Shown here: one piece after another, positions 17,177-24,337 of the stretch
Layout: every line of letters begins with the position of its first letter
How positions within the stretch are numbered: the first letter of the stretch is position 1
From: a virus
Virus record (IMG/VR): IMGVR_UViG_3300033064_004879
Span: 1-34,883 of that record
Strand: one strand, 5' to 3'
Length of the DNA stretch: 34,883 nt
Made by a program: the position numbers and the translations under genes
Notes under the pieces: generated by a model
The model's database searches: none
What the model was told of the DNA's origin: nothing
What the model saw: the letters and a program-made list of their open reading frames with translations, nothing else

Positions 17177-17183
17177 CTAAATA
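17177..17183 (+). promoter_or_regulatory. CTAAATA element, candidate late promoter before the sheath operon
   Basis: CTAAATA 15 bases upstream of the 58-aa gene, inside CGCTAAATACTTAAGAG, which matches 15 of 17 positions of the element at 11212-11228. A similar TTAAATA lies at 17145-17151. A start six to eight bases downstream would leave the AAGAGGA ribosome-binding site (17187-17193) at the very 5' end of the message or lose part of it, so the exact start needs mapping. Confidence 0.4.
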
Positions 17184-17198
17184 CTTAAGAGGATCTAT

Positions 17199-17375
17199 AT
17201 GCAAATGCGTCTCGTCACTAATGTTTCTTCCCATGACATTGAAGTTGTTTTGGGAAAAAATTTGGGGTTTGAACATGTTTGCTTGAAGTCTCGAACCAGC
17301 ATATCTGTGCCGGAAAAGTGCCTAACAGATATTTGCTTTGAGTTAAAACGCCGGATGTTGATCACGATCATTTAA
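17199..17375 (+). CDS. Small protein between tail terminator and sheath genes (58 aa)
   Basis: A 58-aa open frame preceded by a clear ribosome-binding site (AAGAGGA, 17187-17193) and ending 7 bases before the sheath ATG. The peptide begins MQMRLVTNVSSHDIEVVLGK and has the alternating polar/hydrophobic pattern of a small beta-sandwich, with two cysteines in its second half (CLKSR and CLTDICF contexts give three in all). I do not recognise it. A minor virion or assembly protein is plausible from position. It is too well placed and too well initiated to be chance. Confidence 0.6.
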   Translation: MQMRLVTNVSSHDIEVVLGKNLGFEHVCLKSRTSISVPEKCLTDICFELKRRMLITII

Positions 17376-17382
17376 ATATACC

Positions 17383-19713
17383 ATGCCTAATTTTGTATCC
17401 CCAGGTGTCTATACCGTAGAAAACGACCAATCGGATTATGCTCCGTCATTAAACTCATCCATTGTTGGATTGGTGGGTTTTGCGTCAAGAGGTCCGACTG
17501 ATTCGCCTACCTTAATAACTTCCCCGGCAGATCTTATTCGTGTGTTTGGAACCCCGGATTTGGTTACTGGTGGACAGGGACTGTATGCGGCTCTAGAAAT
17601 TCTCCAAAAAACTAATCAGGTATATTTTGTTCGCGCTGCGGTTGCTGCGAATGCAAATGAATCTGATAACGGAATCCCCCTAGCAACTCACCCACACATC
17701 TGTATTGATGTTGCTGGGATGAACAAAGATTGGGCTTACCGTTTTGACGTTAAAGGTTTTGATTTGAATGGTTTGCAGAACGGAGAATTGGTATCACTCT
17801 ACGCGTATCGTGAACGCACATGGTGCCCCGCTGGTGATTCCCGCATGCCAACAACTGATCCGAATAGTTGGGGTACTGTAGATTGGCATAACGCGATTGG
17901 TGCTGGTGCCGCTCAAGCGGTAAGCCCTAAGGCTGGTCCGTTTTCTTACATTCCTAGTGCGCTAGGAGTAGCTAGTGGTTTGTTTGTAGCAAAAACTTTG
18001 GGCGCGAGCTTAAACAGTTGCTCCCGGTTGGAAATAACAGCATATGCTGCCTCCGCATCAGGGGAACTTCAGTTCACTGGCACATATCTTTCCGCTTCTC
18101 CAATTGATGCCACCGAGCTAACCTTTGTACAGTTACTTGGGTACAACACCGCCGCACATAATATGCTGGCGGGCGCGTCTTCTATTGAAGCATACTTCCC
18201 TCTGACTGGCACAATCAATTCAACTAACGCACCAAGTGGTGTTACCTTTGCTGTGTCTGGTGGGGCGGGCGCGTACCAAATCGCCTCCATGTATCCAGGT
18301 CTTGGATATAACTACTCCGCTATTGCATACCCCACTGGTATACAGTACCGTGGATTACAGACTCGCGTGGAAACAAATTCAGATGGAACTTTCGGAGTAA
18401 ATATTTACTCTGATGGTAATTTCGAAGAGTCCTACTTAATGGCGCTCGCTAAGCCAAGCAGCGAAGTTTCTGCCACTAGTCTATGGCCAGAAGATGTTTT
18501 GAATACTAACATCACAAACGCAGTTTCTCGCCATGTTAAAGGTAACCTTTATACTTTTAGTGACGAAACGGTTACTATCCCTGGTGGTGGATTGGCTACA
18601 AACGGAACTGGCGTTGTAAGTGGACTCTATCAGTTTACAGCCCCCTCATCTTTTGGTGGTGAAATAACTGGTCGTTTCTCTTATCTGTCTGGTAACGGGG
18701 CTATGCAAAATGGTTCCAACGCAACAAGCCAAACTTGGCGCTGCGTGTCTCTATTACCTGGAACTTACAATTTGACCACTGGCACCAATGGTGATGCAAG
18801 TGACTATGCTGGCAGCATGTCGAATGCAAATATTCGCACTGCCATAATCGGCTCCCCAGGAAGCAAAACAGGTTTGAATTCCCTTGATAGGGATGATATT
18901 CCGATAACTCTTGCGGCTGTCCCAGGTGTGACTGACCAAAGTATACAGAACGCGCTTATAACGCTCGCTGAGAACACGCAGAACTTCCTAGCGGTTCTAT
19001 CCCCTCCCGTTGGATTTAATGGCGCACAACAGGCTATAGATTGGTCCAATGGTAAAGGCACTGGTCGTACTGCTGCAATTAATAGCAGCTACGCAGCTGT
19101 CTACTGGCCTTGGGTGAAAGTATTTGATGCCTTTACAGGGAAAGATATTTATCTTGACCCAGCGTCTCTTGCAATTGGCCAAATGTGCTATACCGACCAA
19201 GTGTCGGATCCATGGTTTGCTCCAGCAGGTCTTACCCGTGGTCGTCTTACCAAACCAGTTGATGTGGAAGTGAAATTAAACCAAGGGGATAGGGATGCTT
19301 TGTACTCCCCCGGCAACATCATCAATCCCATAACTAAATTTACTAGTGATGGAATTGTTATTTACGGGCAACGCACAGGTCAACGCGCACCGACTGCATT
19401 GGACCGAATTAATGTTCGCCGCCTAATGATTTATCTGCGGAAATTAGTTTTAATTTCTGCTCGTAGGTTTGCATTTGAGCCAAATGATCCTGTCACTTGG
19501 CAAGCCATCCGAAACATCATAACCCCCGCGCTAGCGGATATCCAACAAAGACGCGGAATTACTGCTTTCCAAGTACGATGTGATTCCACTACAAACTCCC
19601 CCCTTCGGATTGATCGTAATGAACTTTGGTGTACTGTTATGATCAAACCAACAAAGACGGCTGAGGTTATTGTTTTCGAGCTTAACCTTACTAATCAGTC
19701 GGCTAACTTTTAA
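17383..19713 (+). CDS. 18: Contractile tail sheath protein (T4 gp18-like)
   Basis: The 776-aa sheath subunit that wraps the tail tube and contracts on infection. The N-terminus SPGVYTVENDQSDYAPSL, followed by VGLVGFASRGP, is the family signature for the first sheath domain. The C-terminal 150 residues contain NPITKFTSDGIVIYGQRT, ALDRINVRRLMIYLRK and FEPNDPVTWQAIRN, the conserved core that mediates subunit linkage. At 776 aa it is longer than T4 gp18 (659), with the extra length in the variable Ser/Thr/Gly-rich middle (about 190-500), which normally faces outward. It is followed 22 bases later by the tube gene, the usual pairing. Confidence 0.95.
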   Translation: MPNFVSPGVYTVENDQSDYAPSLNSSIVGLVGFASRGPTDSPTLITSPADLIRVFGTPDLVTGGQGLYAALEILQKTNQVYFVRAAVAANANESDNGIPLATHPHICIDVAGMNKDWAYRFDVKGFDLNGLQNGELVSLYAYRERTWCPAGDSRMPTTDPNSWGTVDWHNAIGAGAAQAVSPKAGPFSYIPSALGVASGLFVAKTLGASLNSCSRLEITAYAASASGELQFTGTYLSASPIDATELTFVQLLGYNTAAHNMLAGASSIEAYFPLTGTINSTNAPSGVTFAVSGGAGAYQIASMYPGLGYNYSAIAYPTGIQYRGLQTRVETNSDGTFGVNIYSDGNFEESYLMALAKPSSEVSATSLWPEDVLNTNITNAVSRHVKGNLYTFSDETVTIPGGGLATNGTGVVSGLYQFTAPSSFGGEITGRFSYLSGNGAMQNGSNATSQTWRCVSLLPGTYNLTTGTNGDASDYAGSMSNANIRTAIIGSPGSKTGLNSLDRDDIPITLAAVPGVTDQSIQNALITLAENTQNFLAVLSPPVGFNGAQQAIDWSNGKGTGRTAAINSSYAAVYWPWVKVFDAFTGKDIYLDPASLAIGQMCYTDQVSDPWFAPAGLTRGRLTKPVDVEVKLNQGDRDALYSPGNIINPITKFTSDGIVIYGQRTGQRAPTALDRINVRRLMIYLRKLVLISARRFAFEPNDPVTWQAIRNIITPALADIQQRRGITAFQVRCDSTTNSPLRIDRNELWCTVMIKPTKTAEVIVFELNLTNQSANF

Positions 19714-19735
19714 TACACTATATACATAAGAAACT

Positions 19736-20422
19736 ATGGCTGATGGCTCCTACTATGTTGGTCGCGCTGCTGAATTAATTGCAGATAGCCCGCGTATGTC
19801 TCACTCGCTTGAGTCATTCCGGTCTTACGGTTGGGAAATTCAAATCCCGACTTTTGCTGGAACTCTGGGTAATATTCCTGGATTAGATTCACAAGACCGT
19901 TTAACTTTGGCTGCTAAACAAGTAACTCAAATTGGGTTTACTGTTGAAGATATTGAAGCACATCGTGTGAATGAAAAATTCTTCTACCCAGGCAAACCTT
20001 CTCCTGATGAAGTTACAATTACTTTTGATAATCTTATTAAGGGTGATGTAGCCGATGCTTTGTTTGCTTGGATGCGAACCGTGTATGACCCAGTTTATGG
20101 TGTCCACTACGCGGGTCTAGGTAATGGCACAAGCCCTGTGAATCCTAGCCCGGAAGGTTTAGTTGGTATAACTGACGCCCCCATCTTTAAACGAACTGTA
20201 ACTGTGTGGCAATTGGATGCCCACCGTAACCCACGGTCCCATGTCAACCTTTACGGTGCTTATCCTAAAGGTTGGAAGCTTGGGGAATTGAATTACTCTG
20301 AAAATAGTTTTCACACGATAGAATTAACTCTTCGTTTTGATTTTGCTGTGCAGTTTAGTGAGCGCACTAACATTGATCTGGTACTATCCCCGGTCGCAAT
20401 TCCCCCAAATCTTATAAGCTAA
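19736..20422 (+). CDS. 19: Tail tube protein (T4 gp19-like)
   Basis: A 228-aa tube subunit that stacks in hexameric rings inside the sheath and conducts DNA. Family-like features are the WEIQIPTFAG strand near the start, KFFYPGKPSPDEVTITFDN (about 83-101), a middle section with FAWMRTVYDPVYG, and the C-terminal strand FHTIELTLRFDFAVQF. It is longer than T4 gp19 (163 aa), mainly through an insertion around residues 125-150. It lies directly after the sheath gene with a short spacer and is followed by a terminator. Confidence 0.92.
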   Translation: MADGSYYVGRAAELIADSPRMSHSLESFRSYGWEIQIPTFAGTLGNIPGLDSQDRLTLAAKQVTQIGFTVEDIEAHRVNEKFFYPGKPSPDEVTITFDNLIKGDVADALFAWMRTVYDPVYGVHYAGLGNGTSPVNPSPEGLVGITDAPIFKRTVTVWQLDAHRNPRSHVNLYGAYPKGWKLGELNYSENSFHTIELTLRFDFAVQFSERTNIDLVLSPVAIPPNLIS

Positions 20423-20441
20423 GAAGATATCTTTTATTATG

Positions 20442-20478
20442 ACTCCCCAAGTAAATACTAGGGGAGTTATTTTTATTT
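20442..20478 (+). terminator. Intrinsic terminator after the tail tube gene
   Basis: ACTCCCC (20442-20448) pairs with GGGGAGT (20461-20467); one A-A mismatch and two further pairs extend the stem, with a TAAATA loop. The T-rich tract TTATTTTTATTT follows and runs into the next start codon at 20479. It ends the neck-sheath-tube operon. Confidence 0.8.
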
Positions 20479-22767
20479 ATGGGCACTAGCGAAGGTCTTG
20501 AAATGTTTACCGCCTTTAAAAGTGCGTACATAGGTTCTGGTCGAAAGCTGTATGAGGTGGCGTTGGATTTGGAGAAACACCTTAAGTTACTCCAAGGTAA
20601 GTCTGCTAATGATATCCTTAGATTGCAAACACCACAGGAGACTTTGGAATGGACTGCTGCCGTTCAAAATGATCAAGATTACAAAGCTGGCGGCAAATCG
20701 TTTGTTTACCAGAAAAAGTCTAGAGACCAAACTCGGATGGTGTATTTTCACCATAGGAATAACAACTATTCCTTTACTGAAGCTGATTGGCAAACACTTT
20801 TAGCTACTTACCTTCAACAGATTGATGGGGAAGATCCCCAAGGTGAGAACCCATTAAGCCCCGAAGAGGAGTCACAACAACAAAAGGAAGCTCAAGACGA
20901 GGCTTTGCTTTCTCAAAGCATTGATGCTACTATGTTTCGTCTTAGTAATGCGTATGAGAGAGCGGGTCTAGCAAGTTCAGAAAAGCTCCTTGAGAAGTTT
21001 GCTACCCAGTTGCACGGTCAAGGTGTGCGCTCACCACTACGAGATGCTGCAAGGAAAGTATTGGACGCCCCAGATGAAGTCCCTATTGAGGAATTGTTAG
21101 AGCAGGTTACGCAGGTAACCGATACACTGGAAAAAATCACCACCTTGTTTAGAGATCACAAGGACGGAAAAGCCTTCTCCCCGGAAGATGTTTCGTTCGT
21201 CCGTGATAATTTTAGACTCCGTGGGGCTGGAATGAATAAAGGAGTTTATCTACGCCCAACAACTAAGAACAATGAATTACTATCTTTGGGCGCACAATTA
21301 ACTAAAGGTGGAGAAGTTTATGGCGTCAAAATTGGAAACGAAGATAGCCCTATTTATAATATTCTTGCCGAACTACACAAAGAGAATTGGATTGATGGCA
21401 AGCCAGTTGCGTTGTGGGGAAGAGCAGACTCCGCAAAAACAAACCAATATAATGCCATATTTGGTATTATCAATGAGCACATTCTAGCTCTTGTTGGTGC
21501 GGGCGATGAAAAGGCTTACAACAAGCATTTAGGTGTTTTAGTTGAAGCTCTTAAAAAATATAATGCTGGCGCGGTATTCCTCGCTGCCGCCAAGGAACAA
21601 GTATCGGATCTTGAAGTAGCCAACTTTGCAGAAGAAGGCACTACGCAAATTATCAATGATGTAAATTCGTTCCTTGGCGCACCTTCTAACGAGCAACAGG
21701 CACTCGCTTATGTAATTACCAAGGCGATTATCAAATGGAAACCCGTGGCGGAGTTATTTAAATCCGGGTTTCGCAACGCAAAGTTTGAATCTGTTGGTCA
21801 GCTCGTAACTGGAATTCAGGAGGATGGTAGTATAGTTACTGAGGATATTACTGTAAAAGGAAACATGGAAGAGGTTGCTAATTTCATGGCAACCAATACA
21901 AATAAGCCCAAATACTCTATCCCAGAAAAAGCAAAGAACTCTCTAGGTGTATCTGTTAAAGAATTAACTGATGCAGGCACTGGCATTCAAGCTGGTTCGC
22001 GCAGCTTACATAAGATATGGAATGAATCTCCTGGCGTGGCAGAAGCTGTGGAAAATGTAACCTCCATGCTGTCTCATTTTTCAAATCAAAAACTAGATTC
22101 CGGTGCGTTTCATAGAGTCCAGAAAGCAGAGAAAAAAAGTGTAGAGACTGTTTTTGCTGGTTTGGATCGAATGACCTCTCCCCAAATAAAAACACTCATG
22201 AAGAAACGATTGGAGTCAGCTGATTTTGGTGAGTATGAGGAGGCTGATAAAATGCTAACAACTATGTTAGATTATCGCAAAGAATCAGACCCTAAACTAA
22301 AGAAAAAGCTGAAGCAGAAGTTGTTTGCCAGTTTAAGTTGCGGGTATGTCTCTAAACTTGGAAACACTGCTGAAGCCAGACAGTATATTGCCACTCACAT
22401 CGCTATGACCGCCATGGGAACTTCACCAAAGGCATTAGTGATCACCGCTCCAGATGGCGCGTATATCGGCGCGGAAACGGATGTTATGGGCACCATCCTA
22501 GATGACTATCTTAATGGCAAGCTTAAGGTTAAATACACCCAACAAGGGGTATCCCTGACGGGGAAAGGCAAGAAGCCAATCCTACGCCTCACCAGACGCT
22601 CCCACAACGCCTCGTTGAAACAAATCGTTCAGATAGACTCGGATTACTCTAAGGCGCAGCTGCGTAAGCTAGAACCCGCCCTACAGACAGAAGCTTTAAT
22701 CTATAAAGATGTCATCCGGCAATTTAAGGAATTCTTCAAGCGGGTAGATAAAATACTCCCCGTTTAG
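20479..22767 (+). CDS. Large orphan protein after the tail tube gene (762 aa)
   Basis: A 762-aa soluble, largely helical protein with no signal or membrane segment. Visible parts: a Gln/Glu-rich linker at about 130-155 (PEEESQQQKEAQDE), a central stretch with DGKPVALWGRADSAKTNQY near 310, and a basic C-terminal region with GKGKKPILRLTRRSHN near 700. I do not recognise the family. It is not the gp20 portal that follows gene 19 in T4: length and motifs do not fit. Position right after the tail operon, with no ribosomal leader beyond the terminator, suggests a virion or injected protein, but an early takeover protein is equally possible. Its last 72 bases overlap, on the opposite strand, the end of the nuclease gene. 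Confidence 0.75.
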   Translation: MGTSEGLEMFTAFKSAYIGSGRKLYEVALDLEKHLKLLQGKSANDILRLQTPQETLEWTAAVQNDQDYKAGGKSFVYQKKSRDQTRMVYFHHRNNNYSFTEADWQTLLATYLQQIDGEDPQGENPLSPEEESQQQKEAQDEALLSQSIDATMFRLSNAYERAGLASSEKLLEKFATQLHGQGVRSPLRDAARKVLDAPDEVPIEELLEQVTQVTDTLEKITTLFRDHKDGKAFSPEDVSFVRDNFRLRGAGMNKGVYLRPTTKNNELLSLGAQLTKGGEVYGVKIGNEDSPIYNILAELHKENWIDGKPVALWGRADSAKTNQYNAIFGIINEHILALVGAGDEKAYNKHLGVLVEALKKYNAGAVFLAAAKEQVSDLEVANFAEEGTTQIINDVNSFLGAPSNEQQALAYVITKAIIKWKPVAELFKSGFRNAKFESVGQLVTGIQEDGSIVTEDITVKGNMEEVANFMATNTNKPKYSIPEKAKNSLGVSVKELTDAGTGIQAGSRSLHKIWNESPGVAEAVENVTSMLSHFSNQKLDSGAFHRVQKAEKKSVETVFAGLDRMTSPQIKTLMKKRLESADFGEYEEADKMLTTMLDYRKESDPKLKKKLKQKLFASLSCGYVSKLGNTAEARQYIATHIAMTAMGTSPKALVITAPDGAYIGAETDVMGTILDDYLNGKLKVKYTQQGVSLTGKGKKPILRLTRRSHNASLKQIVQIDSDYSKAQLRKLEPALQTEALIYKDVIRQFKEFFKRVDKILPV

Positions 22768-23223
22768 GTTCATATACTTCTTTATGCCAGGGAAGAATTC
22801 ATTTGTAACAGCTATTGGTATGCGGCGGGTTTGCTGGTAAACCACAACCCATTTCTTCTTGGCTAACTTAGCATCTAGCGCGGCTTGTTTTATAAACCCC
22901 AGTATAACATTATTGTGCCTGAATACATCTTCGAAGTGCATAGTGTATCCCGCTTTGCACTCGATAATGTATTTGAAATTTTTTGGTGTAATAAGGTCGC
23001 CGCGAACTCTTATGTGTTCGGGTAGGTGTTTATGAGATGTGGCAAATGCTCCAGATCCTGGCGTCCTGCAAAAATCTTTTGTACCAAAACGGACATTAAA
23101 ATGTTTGGCGACAGTTCTCTCAAATGTGTTACCTTTTCTTTTGCCATTAATTTTTTTAGTAGGGGATTGCAACCGAAGTAGACTATCATAGTCTACTTCA
23201 TTATCATTTAATTTTGTAACCAT
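22696..23223 (-). CDS. PD-(D/E)XK nuclease, probable Holliday-junction resolvase-like enzyme
   Basis: A 175-aa nuclease on the minus strand. The motifs follow the phage resolvase/PD-(D/E)XK order: GNTFERTVAKHF (Glu35), FCRTPGSGAFAT (52-61), RGDLITP (Asp76) and IIECKAGY (Glu88, Lys90). Such enzymes cut branched DNA before or during packaging; T4 does this with the unrelated endonuclease VII (gp49), which is not seen here. The N-terminus is basic (KKINGKRKG). It reads convergently into the 762-aa gene with a 72-base overlap of coding ends, and divergently from the next small gene across only 15 bases. Substrate is inferred from family resemblance. Confidence 0.82.
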   Translation of the reverse strand: MVTKLNDNEVDYDSLLRLQSPTKKINGKRKGNTFERTVAKHFNVRFGTKDFCRTPGSGAFATSHKHLPEHIRVRGDLITPKNFKYIIECKAGYTMHFEDVFRHNNVILGFIKQAALDAKLAKKKWVVVYQQTRRIPIAVTNEFFPGIKKYMNLNGEYFIYPLEEFLKLPDDIFID

Positions 23224-23225
23224 CG

Positions 23226-23235
23226 TACTATAATA
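23226..23235 (+). promoter_or_regulatory. TACTATAATA element in a 15-base divergent spacer
   Basis: The whole spacer between the divergent starts (23224-23238) holds TACTATAATA, containing a perfect -10 TATAAT at 23229-23234. Transcription about seven bases downstream would begin at or just inside the rightward ATG, giving a leaderless message. The reverse strand reads TATTATAGTA, a weaker -10 for the nuclease gene. Confidence 0.4.
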
Positions 23236-23238
23236 GGT

Positions 23239-23502
23239 ATGTCTGAAGAAGAACCAAAAGAAATTTTAAAATTCGATGCCATGAAATTTGGCAAATTTAA
23301 TCTTAATCAAGAAAACAGTAGACGCATGAAACTTTATATCAAACTAACAGGTGACGAAAGCAAACGCTGGGGTCAATTAAAAACAGCTATGGTTGGCGAC
23401 AGTATGTCGGATGACACTTTCGCCCGCATCTTGTTCTTCAAGGGGATTGACACTATCACACGCGAGATTAATGATCGTATTATGAGCATGACAGAAGAAT
23501 AA
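23239..23502 (+). CDS. Small protein, possibly ribbon-helix-helix-like (87 aa); may be truncated
   Basis: An 87-aa charged protein. The middle KLYIKLTGDESKRWGQLK, followed by SDDTFARILFFKGI, has the strand-helix-helix rhythm of ribbon-helix-helix DNA-binding proteins, but this is weak. There is no leader: the ATG is 15 bases from the divergent nuclease start. The stop TAA (23500-23502) is followed in the same frame by 38 sense codons to 23619; replacing TAA by CAA would give MTEEQKKAMLES, a very natural helix. The gene may therefore be the front of an interrupted 127-aa protein. Confidence 0.6.
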   Translation: MSEEEPKEILKFDAMKFGKFNLNQENSRRMKLYIKLTGDESKRWGQLKTAMVGDSMSDDTFARILFFKGIDTITREINDRIMSMTEE

Positions 23503-23511
23503 AAGAAGGCT

Positions 23512-23619
23512 ATGCTTGAGTCCGTTACAGACGAGGATGTAAATGAACTGCTAAAAGTAGCCGACGAAGAACTTTCTCCTGGAGCCGATACAGTCACACC
23601 ACCTTCTTTTGTGCGATAA
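23512..23619 (+). CDS. 35-aa continuation of the preceding gene, or separate small gene
   Basis: It lies in the same frame as the 87-aa gene, beginning with ATG at 23512 after an AGAAGG ribosome-binding site and ending at TAA 23617-23619. The peptide MLESVTDEDVNELLKVADEE is a plausible acidic helix ending in a Pro/Thr tail. It is either the detached end of the upstream protein (nonsense mutation, readthrough or sequencing error) or an independently initiated small protein. The next ATG is three bases downstream. Confidence 0.4.
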   Translation: MLESVTDEDVNELLKVADEELSPGADTVTPPSFVR

Positions 23620-23622
23620 GCC

Positions 23623-23934
23623 ATGCGCAATATCCACAGCGTCTCCGACGATGGCTCCTACAACACTTTGATTTTATCACGGAAGACTAGTTCCTTTTTA
23701 GTGCTGTACCATTCAACATGGGATCCATACTCCAAACGAATTGTTGAGAAGTTACTTCCAGAGTGGGTAAAACAAGATGGGGATGAGGTAATTTATCTTG
23801 TGAGCAGTTGGGATCTACCACACGCTTTTGGTACTTTCAATATTACTTCCGCGCCCTCCTTAGTTCGGTTTCATAAAAATGAAATTGAAGTTATGGTGGA
23901 GTACCCAAGCATTTATAGTTATTTTACTAAATAA
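23623..23934 (+). CDS. Cysteine-free thioredoxin-fold protein (103 aa)
   Basis: A 103-aa protein with the thioredoxin plan: strand FLVLYHSTW (25-33), helix after DPYSKRIVEKLLPEW, strand DEVIYLVSSW, a helix, then ITSAPSLVRFH with the cis-proline position at Pro78. Where active thioredoxins have WCGPC this one has WDPYS (33-37), and the protein contains no cysteine at all, so it cannot do thiol-disulfide chemistry. It probably acts as a binding protein. It starts three bases after the previous stop and ends nine bases from the convergent sigma-factor gene. The fold call is from pattern and would need structure prediction; the family A polymerase gene is 400 bases away. Confidence 0.6.
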   Translation: MRNIHSVSDDGSYNTLILSRKTSSFLVLYHSTWDPYSKRIVEKLLPEWVKQDGDEVIYLVSSWDLPHAFGTFNITSAPSLVRFHKNEIEVMVEYPSIYSYFTK

Positions 23935-23943
23935 CCTTCGTCC

Positions 23944-24318
23944 TTAGTCTTGATCTAAGAACGCTTTTATCTTACGATCCTTGTACTCTTGGGTTTTTTC
24001 CATGTAGCGCTTGTTCTTTGTGTAGATCAGCTTTAGGTTATTAACAATTACGGTTGTGAAGTAATTAAAAGCAGATCCCCTTTGTTGCGTGAAGTTTTTT
24101 AGCACTTTTAATGCAAGAACAAAACATTCTTGCTTGGCGTCTTCGTGATCGACTTTAAATCTAAAGGAGAGCAAGATGCTAGAGATCAATAGATCAAGTT
24201 GCTTCACTAGCATTTCTTCGTGCGCTCTAGGGTCAATCAAGTAGTCTTGAATTGTTTGTTCAAATACTTCATTGTCAATATAATGCTTACCCTTCTTTCG
24301 TATTTTTTTAACTCTCAT
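23944..24318 (-). CDS. 55: Late-transcription sigma factor (T4 gp55-like)
   Basis: A compact 124-aa sigma-like protein. The central part, from LDLLISSILLSFRF through HEDAKQECFVLALKVLKNF to GSAFNYFTTVIVNNLKLIY (about 41-99), follows sigma region 2, the part that binds the beta' coiled coil and recognises the -10 element. T4 gp55 has the same arrangement ([21 protein letters not shown] and HAYITQACFNAFVQRI), and is likewise limited largely to region 2. The basic N-terminus (MRVKKIRKKGKH) is unlike T4, and it is shorter than gp55 (185 aa). It should direct host RNA polymerase to late promoters such as TATAAATA-like elements. It is transcribed leftward, divergent from the polymerase gene across 18 bases. 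Confidence 0.78.
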   Translation of the reverse strand: MRVKKIRKKGKHYIDNEVFEQTIQDYLIDPRAHEEMLVKQLDLLISSILLSFRFKVDHEDAKQECFVLALKVLKNFTQQRGSAFNYFTTVIVNNLKLIYTKNKRYMEKTQEYKDRKIKAFLDQD

Positions 24319-24327
24319 AGCAACTAA

Positions 24328-24337
24328 TATTATAGTA
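24328..24337 (-). promoter_or_regulatory. TACTATAATA element (minus strand) before the sigma-factor gene
   Basis: Read leftward the 18-base divergent spacer gives TACTATAATA followed by TTAGTTGCT and the sigma-factor ATG; TATAAT ends 10 bases before the ATG, allowing a leader of a few bases only. Its outer end overlaps the polymerase start codon on the other strand. Confidence 0.4.

Noticed and set aside
20479-22767. Assignment as the gp20 portal protein
   Set aside because: It is too long and has none of the portal motifs I know; only position argued for it.
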